Source: Arthrobacter_B citreus (GTDB lineage: Bacteria > Actinomycetota > Actinomycetes > Actinomycetales > Micrococcaceae). Taken from it: a DNA stretch of 64,000 nucleotides. Of this stretch, positions 32,430 to 40,189 are shown one piece after another (position 1 is the stretch's first letter; every line of letters begins with the position of its first letter). The translations under genes were made by a program, and so were the position numbers. The stretch lies in assembly GCF_042429235.1 (NCBI RefSeq), contig NZ_JBHMBA010000008.1, one strand, 5' to 3'. The notes beneath the pieces are model-generated. The model searched no databases and was not told the origin of the DNA. It saw only the letters and a list, made by a program, of their open reading frames with translations.

Positions 32430-34055
32430 TTGCGGGTTAAGAAACTTGTGGGCATTTTCACGGCCCTCGCCATCGCACTTTTGACGGCGGTGATCTCGAT
32501 TCCGTCCGCAGCGGCCAGCTCCGCGGACGCGCAATTCGCCAACCGTCTGTATGTTCTGATCAACGATTACCGGGCGCAGCACGCGCTGGCGCCGCTGCGC
32601 TGGGACGCGCAGCTGTCTGCGAACGCCCAGTCCTGGACACAGCAGTCCGCGGACCTGGCCAATGTTCAGGGAGCGGGCGTCTTCCAGCACAGCCCCGGGT
32701 CCTATGCCTTTCCCGAAAACATCGTATGGAACATGAGCGCGGACCAGGCTTTCTCCTGGTGGGTCAATTCGCCCGCTCACCGCGCCAACATGCTCCGTGC
32801 AGCTGACACCGGCATTGGCGTTGGCGCAGTTCAGCTGACCGCCGGTCCGAACCGCGGCGCCTACCTGGCCACCGCACAGTTCGGCCAGTCAGCTGTGTCG
32901 CCGGAGGAGGAAGCCGCCCTGGAAGCAGCACGCCAGGAAGCCGCGCGACTGGAAGCCGCGCGCCAGGAAGCCGCACGACTGGAAACGGAGCGGGTAGCCG
33001 CCGAAGCAGCCAAACGCGCTGCAGCTGAAGAAGCGGCAGCGAAGGCAGCAGCTGAGGAAGCTGCCGCCAAGGCCGCCGCCGAGAAGGCTGCCGCTGACGC
33101 CGCAGCGAAGGCTGCCGCCGAAAAGGCCGCCGCCGACGCGGCCGAGGAGGCGCAGCGGGAAGAAGCGGCTGCACCTGCCCCGGACAGCACCCCGGCGGAG
33201 CAGGACAAGGCTGCTGAAGAGGCTGCGGCGAAGAAGGCTGCTGAAGAGGCTGCGGCGAAGAAGGCTGCTGAGGACGCCGCTGCGAAGAAGGCCGCCGAAG
33301 ATGCTGCCGCGAAGGAAGCCGCCGCTCAGCAGGCCATCGACGACGCTGCCGCGGCAAAGGCAGCAGAGGAGGCCGCTGCGGCCGCAGAGCTTGCCGCCGA
33401 GCAGGACGCGGCCGAGCTGGCGGCTGTCCAGGCTGAAACGGACGCCGCCGAGCTGGCAGCTGTCCAGGCTGAAACGGACGCCGCTGAGCAGGCCGCAGCG
33501 GAAGAAGCCGCAAAGGCGGCAGCGCAGCAGGCTGCCGCTGAAGCCGCAGCACGCGATGCAGCCGAGCGGAAGGCGCAGGCCGCTGCCGCTTTGGAACAGG
33601 TGACGCTCGGAAACGAAGCGCCCCTGACTGCTTCCACTCAGGGAACCGCCACAGCTGCCGCCGCGGGCAGCCAGCTGCGGATCTCGGGCCTGGATGCCGC
33701 AGCCGTTTATGAAGTGGTTCTTCCGTCCGCCGGGGTCAACCTGGGGGCCATGACCGCCGACGCCGCCGGCTCGCTGGCCGTTGCTGTTCCGGCCGTGCTG
33801 ACCGCCGGCGAGCACAAGGTGGCACTGTTCAAGGACGGAACCCTCTCCGGCTGGACAACGTTCACCGTGGAACAGGCAGTTACAGTTTTGGCCGCACAGC
33901 CCGCTCCGGCTGCCGCAGACGGAACAACCGAACTGGCAGCAACCGGCTTGAACGCCGCACAGCTTGCCATCGGTGGAATCGGTACCCTGATGGCACTGAC
34001 CGGTGCCGCTGCCCTGGCAGCCGTCCAGCGCCAGCGCAGCACGTCCGCGCGCTAA
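32430..34055 (+). CDS. secreted CAP-domain protein with Ala/Glu-rich stalk and LAATG sorting signal
   Basis: This 541-residue protein has a signal peptide (about residues 1-30), a CAP/SCP domain (about 33-150: FANRLYVLINDYRAQHAL, SWTQQSADLANVQGAGVFQHS, PENIVWNMS, WVNSPAHRANML), then about 240 residues of Ala/Glu/Lys helix, a small beta domain (about 405-485) and a terminal sorting signal LAATG at residues 502-506 followed by a hydrophobic helix and RQRSTSAR. LAxTG is the motif of actinobacterial class E sortases, so the CAP head is probably held away from the peptidoglycan on a rigid stalk. The start is a TTG with AAGG upstream. Confidence 0.85.
   Translation: MRVKKLVGIFTALAIALLTAVISIPSAAASSADAQFANRLYVLINDYRAQHALAPLRWDAQLSANAQSWTQQSADLANVQGAGVFQHSPGSYAFPENIVWNMSADQAFSWWVNSPAHRANMLRAADTGIGVGAVQLTAGPNRGAYLATAQFGQSAVSPEEEAALEAARQEAARLEAARQEAARLETERVAAEAAKRAAAEEAAAKAAAEEAAAKAAAEKAAADAAAKAAAEKAAADAAEEAQREEAAAPAPDSTPAEQDKAAEEAAAKKAAEEAAAKKAAEDAAAKKAAEDAAAKEAAAQQAIDDAAAAKAAEEAAAAAELAAEQDAAELAAVQAETDAAELAAVQAETDAAEQAAAEEAAKAAAQQAAAEAAARDAAERKAQAAAALEQVTLGNEAPLTASTQGTATAAAAGSQLRISGLDAAAVYEVVLPSAGVNLGAMTADAAGSLAVAVPAVLTAGEHKVALFKDGTLSGWTTFTVEQAVTVLAAQPAPAAADGTTELAATGLNAAQLAIGGIGTLMALTGAAALAAVQRQRSTSAR
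33211..33318 (+). repeat. 27-bp tandem repeats in the stalk of the CAP protein
   Basis: Two exact 27-bp copies (33211-33237 and 33238-33264) are followed by two diverged copies. Each codes a nine-residue unit of the type AAEEAAAKK, so copy-number change keeps frame and helix. Confidence 0.85.
33411..33482 (+). repeat. 36-bp tandem repeat in the stalk of the CAP protein
   Basis: Two 36-bp copies differ by one silent base and code AELAAVQAETDA twice. The near-identity suggests a recent duplication. Confidence 0.85.
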
Positions 34056-34089
34056 CCCGTCAGTGCTCCGGTCCCGTCACCGGGACCGC

Positions 34090-34128
34090 AAAAAGCCCCG
34101 CTCACCTGCAGAGGTGGGCGGGGCTTTT
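34090..34128. terminator. terminator between the CAP and rarD genes
   Basis: AAAAGCCCCGC and GCGGGGCTTTT flank an inner CACCT/AGGTG pair, giving a long stem with T runs on both strands. It suits both converging genes. Confidence 0.9.
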
Positions 34129-34177
34129 GCATGAGGTGGCAGGGTGCCTGGGGCCGGCCCGGACGGGTCTGCCGGCG

Positions 34178-35263
34178 TCAGGCGGCAGCAGCCGCGCGGA
34201 GAAGCCGGTTCCGGCGGGGCCCGCCCATCATGCCCACGGTCAGGATCACCAGTGCCAGCCAGACCAGGCCAAACCCGGCCCAGCGCTCCGGCGGCATGAC
34301 TTCCTTGAAGACTGCCAGCGCGATGATGAACTGCAGGGTCGGCGCCAGATACTGCAGCATTCCCACCGTTGACAGGGGCAGGCGCCGTGCGGCGGCACCG
34401 AAGAAGATCAGCGGAACAGCGGTCACAACACCGCTTGCCGCCAGAAGCCAGAAGTGTGCGGGTCCGTTGGACAGAATGGTCGCCGTCCCGTTGAGGGACA
34501 TCCACACCAGGACGGCTGCTGCGACGGGGGTCAGGACGGCTGTTTCAATGGTCAGGCTCGAGATGGCATCCACCCTGCCGCCCACGCCCTTCTTGACCAG
34601 CCCGTAGGAGCCGAAGCTGAAAGCCAGCATCAGCGCAATCCAGGGGACCGCTCCGTAGGCCAGGGCCAGGACCAGGACGGCAATAAGACCCACACCCATG
34701 GCCACCCACTGCAGCGGCCGCAGCTTCTCCCGGAAGACGATGACACCCAACAGCACGGAGACCAGCGGATTGATGAAGTAGCCCAGGGCCGCTTCCACGG
34801 CATGTTCATTCAGCACGGCCCACGCATAGGTCAGCCAGTTGACCGCGATGAGGGCCGCCGCTCCGCCCAGGGTGCCCACCAGCCGGAGGTTGCGCGCGGC
34901 AGCCCCCAGCGTCTTCCATGCCCGCATGAAGGTCAGCAGAGCGGCGCAGAACACCAGGGAAAAGACGATTCGGGACGCAACAATCTCCACCGCCCCGGCC
35001 GGAACCAGCACCATGAAGTACAGGGGCAGCAGGCCCCACAGCACGTATGCTCCGACGCCGAACAGGAGTCCCTGCTTGTTTTCGCCCGACCCGGGACCCT
35101 GCGTCACCGCTGCCTTGCCGGTCGTCGCCGGGCCTGAAGCTCCGGAAGCACTGGAAGTTCCGGAAGTATTGGCGGATCCGCCGGTGGCCGCTGGTGCGGG
35201 TAAGCGGATGGACTCAGGTGAGGGTGCGGAGCGCTGGGCGCCTATTCCGTCGGATGCAGACAC
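34178..35263 (-). CDS. rarD: RarD-type EamA transporter
   Basis: This 361-residue protein has a proline-, serine- and threonine-rich cytoplasmic start (about 60 residues) and then ten membrane helices with the RarD start GVGAYVLWGLLPLYF, ASRIVFSLVFC, NWLTYAWAVLN and FGAAARRLPLSTVGMLQYLAPTLQF. RarD proteins are drug/metabolite superfamily members first tied to chloramphenicol sensitivity; the physiological substrate is not settled. The low-complexity N-terminus is longer than usual, and a later start is possible. Confidence 0.88.
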   Translation of the reverse strand: MSASDGIGAQRSAPSPESIRLPAPAATGGSANTSGTSSASGASGPATTGKAAVTQGPGSGENKQGLLFGVGAYVLWGLLPLYFMVLVPAGAVEIVASRIVFSLVFCAALLTFMRAWKTLGAAARNLRLVGTLGGAAALIAVNWLTYAWAVLNEHAVEAALGYFINPLVSVLLGVIVFREKLRPLQWVAMGVGLIAVLVLALAYGAVPWIALMLAFSFGSYGLVKKGVGGRVDAISSLTIETAVLTPVAAAVLVWMSLNGTATILSNGPAHFWLLAASGVVTAVPLIFFGAAARRLPLSTVGMLQYLAPTLQFIIALAVFKEVMPPERWAGFGLVWLALVILTVGMMGGPRRNRLLRAAAAA

Positions 35264-35354
35264 GTGATTCTCAACCTATTACGCGCGAAGAGTATTCCCG
35301 GGCACGCCGTCCCAGTGTTGGCGGCCATCCGGGGAGGCTTCCGCGCCGAACCGT

Positions 35355-35384
35355 TTAGACGCCGTCGTGCCCGGCATTTAGAAT
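35355..35384 (+). promoter_or_regulatory. promoter of the ferredoxin-NADP reductase gene
   Basis: TTAGAC, an 18-base spacer and TAGAAT place the start near 35391. The leader to the chosen GTG at 35438 would then be about 46 bases, with AAGGA well placed. Confidence 0.6.
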
Positions 35385-35437
35385 AGGAAACTGTGCGTTA
35401 TTCCGCACGAGGTTTCCCCCGAGACGAAGGACTATCA

Positions 35438-36859
35438 GTGTCTAATTCAGCCGCGGACCGGTCGCAGCGCCCTATGCGAGTCGCCATTATCGGCGCTGGC
35501 CCCGCCGGTGTTTATGCCGCAGATATCCTCACCAAAGCTGAACGGGATTTTGAGGTCAGCATTGACCTCTTCGACAAGTACCCGGCTCCGTACGGGCTCA
35601 TCCGCTATGGTGTGGCGCCCGACCACCCGCGGATCAAGGGCATCGTCAACGCCCTGCACAAGGTCATGGACCGCGGCGACATCCGCTTCCTGGGGAACGT
35701 GCATTACGGCAGGGACCTGACCCTCACCGACTTCCGCCACTTCTATGACGCCATCATCTTCGCCACCGGCGCCATCAAGGACGCGGACATGAGCATCCCC
35801 GGGGTTGAGCTGGAAGGCTCCTTCGGCGGCGCGGACTTCGTGTCCTGGTATGACGGACACCCGGATGTGCCGCGCGAATGGCCGCTGGACGCCAAGGAGG
35901 TTGCCGTGATCGGCAACGGCAACGTGGCCCTGGACGTGGCCCGCATCCTCTCCAAGCACGCCGATGACCTGCTGACCACGGAGATCCCGGACAACGTCTA
36001 CGAGGGCCTGAAGAAATCCCCCGTCACTGACGTGCACATCTTCGGCCGCCGCGGCCCGGCCCAGGTGAAGTTCACCCCGCTGGAACTGCGCGAACTGTCG
36101 CACTCGCGCGATGTGGACATTGTGCTGTACCCGGAGGACTTCGAATTCGACGAAGGCTCGGACCAGCAGATCCGCACCAATAACCAGACCAAGACCATGG
36201 TCAACACGCTGACCAACTGGCTCGTCGAAGAGCAGGACACCGGCGCCTCCCGCCGTCTGCACCTGCACTTCCTGCACAGCCCGGTGGAGATCTACGAGGA
36301 TCCCGCCAACCCCGGCAAGGTGGGCGGCATGAAGTTCGAGCGCAATGAGCTCGACGGCACCGGCAACGCCCGCGGCACCGGCGAAATCGTCGACTACCCG
36401 GTGCAGGCGGTATACCGGGCGATTGGCTACTTCGGCTCGGAGCTGCCGGAAGTCGGCTTCGACTCCCGCCGCGGCGTGATCCCTAACGAAGGCGGGCGAG
36501 TGATCGACGAATCGGGCGCCCCGGTCCCGGGAATCTACACCACCGGCTGGATCAAGCGCGGCCCGGTCGGACTGATCGGCCACACCAAGGGTGATGCCCT
36601 GGAAACCATCGGGTTCCTGCTTGAGGACCGGCTGAACCTGCCTGCGGCTGAGGAGCCGGATGAGGACTCCATCATCAAGCTGCTCGAAGAGCGCGGCGTT
36701 GAGTACATCACGTGGGAGGGCTGGCTGAAGCTGGACGCCTACGAAAAGAGCCTGGGCGCCTCCTACGTGCACCCGGATCCCGCCACCGGTGAACTGATCC
36801 GCGAGCGCGTGAAGGTTGTTGACCGCGAGGAAATGATCCGGGTGGCGCGGGGGCAGTAA
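35438..36859 (+). CDS. fprA: ferredoxin-NADP reductase, adrenodoxin-reductase type
   Basis: This 473-residue FAD enzyme moves electrons between NADPH and ferredoxin. It has VAIIGAGPAGVYAADIL near residue 15, the NADP-binding GNGNVALDVARIL near 155, FGRRGPAQVKFTPLELREL, and the GWIKRGPVGLIGHTKGDALET block that holds FAD. The sequence and length agree with mycobacterial FprA. I start at the GTG at 35438, with AAGGA six bases before it; another GTG at 35393 lies eight bases after the -10 and could allow a leaderless longer form. It probably supplies electrons to P450 or other ferredoxin-dependent enzymes elsewhere. Confidence 0.9.
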   Translation: MSNSAADRSQRPMRVAIIGAGPAGVYAADILTKAERDFEVSIDLFDKYPAPYGLIRYGVAPDHPRIKGIVNALHKVMDRGDIRFLGNVHYGRDLTLTDFRHFYDAIIFATGAIKDADMSIPGVELEGSFGGADFVSWYDGHPDVPREWPLDAKEVAVIGNGNVALDVARILSKHADDLLTTEIPDNVYEGLKKSPVTDVHIFGRRGPAQVKFTPLELRELSHSRDVDIVLYPEDFEFDEGSDQQIRTNNQTKTMVNTLTNWLVEEQDTGASRRLHLHFLHSPVEIYEDPANPGKVGGMKFERNELDGTGNARGTGEIVDYPVQAVYRAIGYFGSELPEVGFDSRRGVIPNEGGRVIDESGAPVPGIYTTGWIKRGPVGLIGHTKGDALETIGFLLEDRLNLPAAEEPDEDSIIKLLEERGVEYITWEGWLKLDAYEKSLGASYVHPDPATGELIRERVKVVDREEMIRVARGQ

Positions 36860-36880
36860 CCCGCATTCCCGGCCCTCCGC

Positions 36881-36917
36881 CGCCGCCCCCGCTCTCCTCA
36901 TGGAAGCGGGGGCGGCG
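36881..36917 (+). terminator. GC-rich hairpin after fprA
   Basis: GCCGCCCCCGCT and AGCGGGGGCGGC pair perfectly around an 11-base loop 21 bases after the stop. There is no T run, so it may terminate poorly or only stabilise the message. Confidence 0.5.
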
Positions 36918-36995
36918 CATGGGTAGACTGTCACGCACACCACAGCGCGTCACCGGTGTCGGCGGTCTCCTTATCAGCGCGGATAGGTCGGGGCA

Positions 36996-38336
36996 GTGCA
37001 CGATTCGAACTTTCTTCTTCCACCGCGGCGCTCCGCGGAAGGACTGCAGCGTGCTGCCCACTTGGCGCACGAAAGCCTGGGCTCCGCCGACGGGTTCCTG
37101 CGCTGGCTCCGGGCGCCGGTCCGGGAATCCTGGCAGCGGTCGCTTCGCCACCACACAGATCCCGACAAAGCCGTCCCTGAGCTTGTGTTCGCCGGCTCCG
37201 ATCTGGAGGAGTACCGGCGGGCGCATCCCCTGGCGGCCGCCATGCCGGTAATCCGCCAGCTGCTGGTCCGCCCGGGAACGGAGAGCGGACTGCTGGTGGC
37301 CGTGGGCGACGAACTGGGCCGGCTGCTCTGGGTGGAGGGCGACGACGTGCTGCGCCGCCGTGCGGAGGGCATGCTCTTCATGCCGGGCACGGACTGGTCC
37401 GAACAATCCGTCGGCACAAGCGCTCCCGGGACGGCGCTGGCCTCCGGGCGCAGCATTCAGATTGCCGGAGCTGAGCATTTCAGCCGGCAGGTCCATTCCT
37501 GGAGCTGCACGGCCGTTCCGCTGCGGGATCCGGAGACCGGCTCCGTCCTGGGCGTGGTGGATATTACCGGCCGGGAGGAAGCCGTGGCCGAGCACACCCT
37601 GGCGCTCGTCGAGGCGACGGTGGCGGCCGCTGAGGCGCAGCTTCGGGTGGAGCGGCTGCAGGACGCCGACAACGCCCGACGACGGCGGCTCACGGGAGGG
37701 CCAGCCCGGCGTTCCGCCCCAGCCGGCGCACCGGACAGGCTGCAGGTCCTCGGCCGGGACTCGGCCGTGGTGACTGTGGGTGGCAGAGAAGCCGCCCTCA
37801 GTATCCGGCACTCCGAACTCCTGACCCTCCTGGCGCTTCATCCCGAGGGGCTTACCGCGGACGAACTCTCAGTCATGGTTTATCCGGAAAGCGCCTCAGT
37901 CAGCACTGTCCGGGCGGAAATGCTGCGGCTGCGAAACCTGCTGGGAAAACACAGCGAAGGGCTGCCGGGGCCGGGCCTGGTGCCGCAGTCCCGGCCCTAC
38001 CGGCTGCCGCATGGCCTGGTCATTGATGCCCGGCAGGTGCTCGGCTACCTTGAGCGGGGCGCGTACCGGCTGGCACTCGGGCTGTACCGCGGGCCGGTGC
38101 TGCCCCGCTCCGATGCCCCGGCCATCACCGCGCTGCGCAGCGAAGTCAGCGGCGTCCTGAGGCAAGCAGTCCTCTCGGACGCCGGCATTGACGCGCTGCT
38201 GGCGTACCTGGCGCTGGCAGAGGCCCGGCACGACGTTGAGGCATGGTCCCTTGCCCTGCGGCTGCTGCCGCTGCGTTCACCCCGCCGGGCCTCCGTGGTT
38301 GCCCACCTTGAACGACTGGAGCGGGACCTGGGCTAG
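36996..38336 (+). CDS. GAF-domain transcriptional regulator of the aldehyde module
   Basis: This 446-residue protein has an N-terminal AcoR-like region with RESWQRSLRHHTDPD near residue 43, a GAF sensor (about 90-210: FMPGTDWSEQSVGTSAPGTAL, WSCTAVPLRDPETGSVLGVVDITG) and a C-terminal winged-helix part (about 260-330: LLTLLALHPEGLTADELSVMVYPE). It lacks the sigma-54 ATPase domain of true AcoR proteins, as in other actinobacterial relatives found beside aldehyde dehydrogenases. It likely senses an aldehyde or alcohol and activates the genes at 40.2-43.2 kb. Its stop overlaps the MFS stop in a shared CTAG. Confidence 0.82.
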   Translation: MHDSNFLLPPRRSAEGLQRAAHLAHESLGSADGFLRWLRAPVRESWQRSLRHHTDPDKAVPELVFAGSDLEEYRRAHPLAAAMPVIRQLLVRPGTESGLLVAVGDELGRLLWVEGDDVLRRRAEGMLFMPGTDWSEQSVGTSAPGTALASGRSIQIAGAEHFSRQVHSWSCTAVPLRDPETGSVLGVVDITGREEAVAEHTLALVEATVAAAEAQLRVERLQDADNARRRRLTGGPARRSAPAGAPDRLQVLGRDSAVVTVGGREAALSIRHSELLTLLALHPEGLTADELSVMVYPESASVSTVRAEMLRLRNLLGKHSEGLPGPGLVPQSRPYRLPHGLVIDARQVLGYLERGAYRLALGLYRGPVLPRSDAPAITALRSEVSGVLRQAVLSDAGIDALLAYLALAEARHDVEAWSLALRLLPLRSPRRASVVAHLERLERDLG

Positions 38337-40009
38337 TCCCCGTCCTGGGCGGGGTGCTCCTGGGGACGCCCGGATGCCGCCCCGGCCCCGGAGCCGGCCC
38401 CGGCCCCGGAGCCGGCCTCCGGTACGGGCCGGATCCGCAGGCTGGTCAGCAGTCCAATCAGCAGCGCACCGGCGGCAATCCACCCGGCCAGCGAAACGCC
38501 GTCGGTCATGGCCGCCCGGGCGGCATCGGCAATATAGGAGGTCTGCGGATCGGCACCGAGTTGGCTGATGCTCCCGCCGGACGTGGCGTTCACCGAGTCC
38601 ACCAGCGGTCCCAGCAGCGGATTGGCCGCGACGTCGTCGGACAATCGTGACTCCGTCCCGCCCTTCAGGGACGAGAAGAAGGCGGTGCCCAGGACCGCGA
38701 TGCCCAGCGCCGAGCCGGTCTGGCGCGCGGTGCTCTGGGTGGCCGATCCCTGGCCGCTGCGTGCCACCGGCACCTCGGCCAGGACCACTGACGTCAGCTG
38801 AGCCGTCGCCAGCCCAACCCCCATGCCGTAAACCAGCAAAATGGGCGACGTCAGCCAGGCCGAGCTGTCCGGCCGGATGAGCAGCGCCAAAGTTGCAATG
38901 GCCAGGATCTCCAGGGCCAGGCCAATGCGGACCACGAGGATGGGCGAGAACCGGCGGGACAGCCCTGCCACCGCCCCGCTGGCCAGGAATGATCCCGCGG
39001 CCAGCGGCACCAGGGCCAGGCCGGCCTGGAACGCCGTATAGCCCAGCACGTTCTGGAACCAGAGCGGCAGGGACAGGATCAGGCCAAACTCGCCAAAGCT
39101 GACAATCAGCGCCGTGATGTTGCCGTTGGCAAAGGACGGGATGCGGAACAGGGACAGGTCAAGGATGACTCCCTTTCCGGCGGCGGTCCGGCGCCGTTCC
39201 TCCAGCACAAAGGCCGTCAGCGCCACTGCCGCCACAGCAAAGGCCACCGGGACCGGGGACAGGCCGCCAACACTGAACGGTGCCTCCTCGGCAGCGTTCC
39301 ACCAGCCGTAGCTGCGGCCCTCAATCAGGCCGAAGACCAGGGCGCCGAAGCCGAGGATGGACAGCAGCGCACCGTTGATGTCCAGCCGCTGCCGCGCACC
39401 GGTAACCGGTTCGGAGGACTCGGCAACAAACAGCAGCAGGCCGGCCACAATCACCGCTCCGAGGGGAATGTTGATGCCGAAGGCCCACCGCCAGCTCGCG
39501 TTCTCCGTCAGCCACCCGCCCAGCAGCGGTCCGACGGCGGCCATGCCGCCAATTGTGGAGCCCCAGACCGCGAAGGCGATGCCGCGCTCGCGGCCCTGGA
39601 AATTGGCGTTGAGCAGCGCCAGCGTGGTGGGCAGGATCATCGACCCGCCCAACCCCTGCAGGGCCCGCCCGGCAATCAGGACGCCACCGCTTTCGGCAAC
39701 CGCGCACAGGACACTGGCCACCACAAAAATGACGACGCCGGTCAGCATGATGCGCCGGCGGCCCACCCGGTCGGCAATCCGGCCCCAGGTCAGAAGCAGG
39801 GCCGCGAACAACAGGGTGTAGATTTCCTGCACCCACTGGATCTGCGTGCTGGAAATAGCCAGGTCCGCCACGATCGAGGGAACCGAAACCGAAACGATGG
39901 TGGCGTCCATGATGATCATGGCCACCCCCAGACTGATGGCAAGCAGCCCCCACCATCGGTAGCGCAGGTAACGGCTGGTGGGCTGCGTGGTATCCGCATT
40001 CTGGTGCAT
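38333..40009 (-). CDS. DHA2-family MFS drug exporter (14 helices)
   Basis: This 558-residue protein has fourteen predicted helices, motif A GRIADRVGRRRIMLTG near residue 80, motif D-like MDATIVSVSVPSI in the first helix and GPLLGGWLTENASWRW near 170. DHA2 exporters use the proton gradient to expel drugs, dyes or other amphiphiles. The frame runs upstream, but ATG 40009 has AAGGA seven bases before it. The C-terminus ends in a Gly/Ala/Ser tail coded by an exact 18-bp duplication. It sits between the GAF regulator and the aldehyde dehydrogenase on the opposite strand, with no obvious functional link. Confidence 0.9.
   Translation of the reverse strand: MHQNADTTQPTSRYLRYRWWGLLAISLGVAMIIMDATIVSVSVPSIVADLAISSTQIQWVQEIYTLLFAALLLTWGRIADRVGRRRIMLTGVVIFVVASVLCAVAESGGVLIAGRALQGLGGSMILPTTLALLNANFQGRERGIAFAVWGSTIGGMAAVGPLLGGWLTENASWRWAFGINIPLGAVIVAGLLLFVAESSEPVTGARQRLDINGALLSILGFGALVFGLIEGRSYGWWNAAEEAPFSVGGLSPVPVAFAVAAVALTAFVLEERRRTAAGKGVILDLSLFRIPSFANGNITALIVSFGEFGLILSLPLWFQNVLGYTAFQAGLALVPLAAGSFLASGAVAGLSRRFSPILVVRIGLALEILAIATLALLIRPDSSAWLTSPILLVYGMGVGLATAQLTSVVLAEVPVARSGQGSATQSTARQTGSALGIAVLGTAFFSSLKGGTESRLSDDVAANPLLGPLVDSVNATSGGSISQLGADPQTSYIADAARAAMTDGVSLAGWIAAGALLIGLLTSLRIRPVPEAGSGAGAGSGAGAASGRPQEHPAQDGD
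38381..38416 (+). repeat. exact 18-bp tandem duplication in the MFS C-terminal tail
   Basis: Two identical 18-bp units coding a Gly/Ser/Ala hexapeptide follow each other near the end of the exporter gene. Confidence 0.75.
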
Positions 40010-40113
40010 GGGGGCGTCCTTTGGGCACAGTTGTTTGTTCAGGCAACCATAATCCCGAAGGGGTGGTTCAGGGGAGTGGCGGGCACAACCGCCTGCGGCG
40101 CGACGGCCGCCGA

Positions 40114-40130
40114 TGCAACCTCGGTGCAAC
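40114..40130 (+). promoter_or_regulatory. TGCAAC direct repeats near the aldehyde dehydrogenase promoter
   Basis: TGCAAC occurs twice, 11 bases apart, about one helical turn. The second copy ends 11 bases before TAGCAT (40142-40147), a possible -10. The position around -35 fits an activator such as the GAF protein. Confidence 0.45.
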
Positions 40131-40189
40131 GTCCGGTTCCGTAGCATCGGGAGGTCAGACACCGACGTCGCCACCTCCAAGGAGCAGAC

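Noticed and set aside
33001..33600. CRISPR-like repetition
   Set aside because: The repeats are directly tandem, code an in-frame helix and have no spacers.
32764..33815. Long minus-strand frames over the CAP stalk
   Set aside because: They translate the complement of Ala/Glu repeats into Ser/Gly/Arg-rich strings with no domain.
35447..36943. 498-codon open frame on the minus strand
   Set aside because: Antisense to fprA; composition like other shadows.
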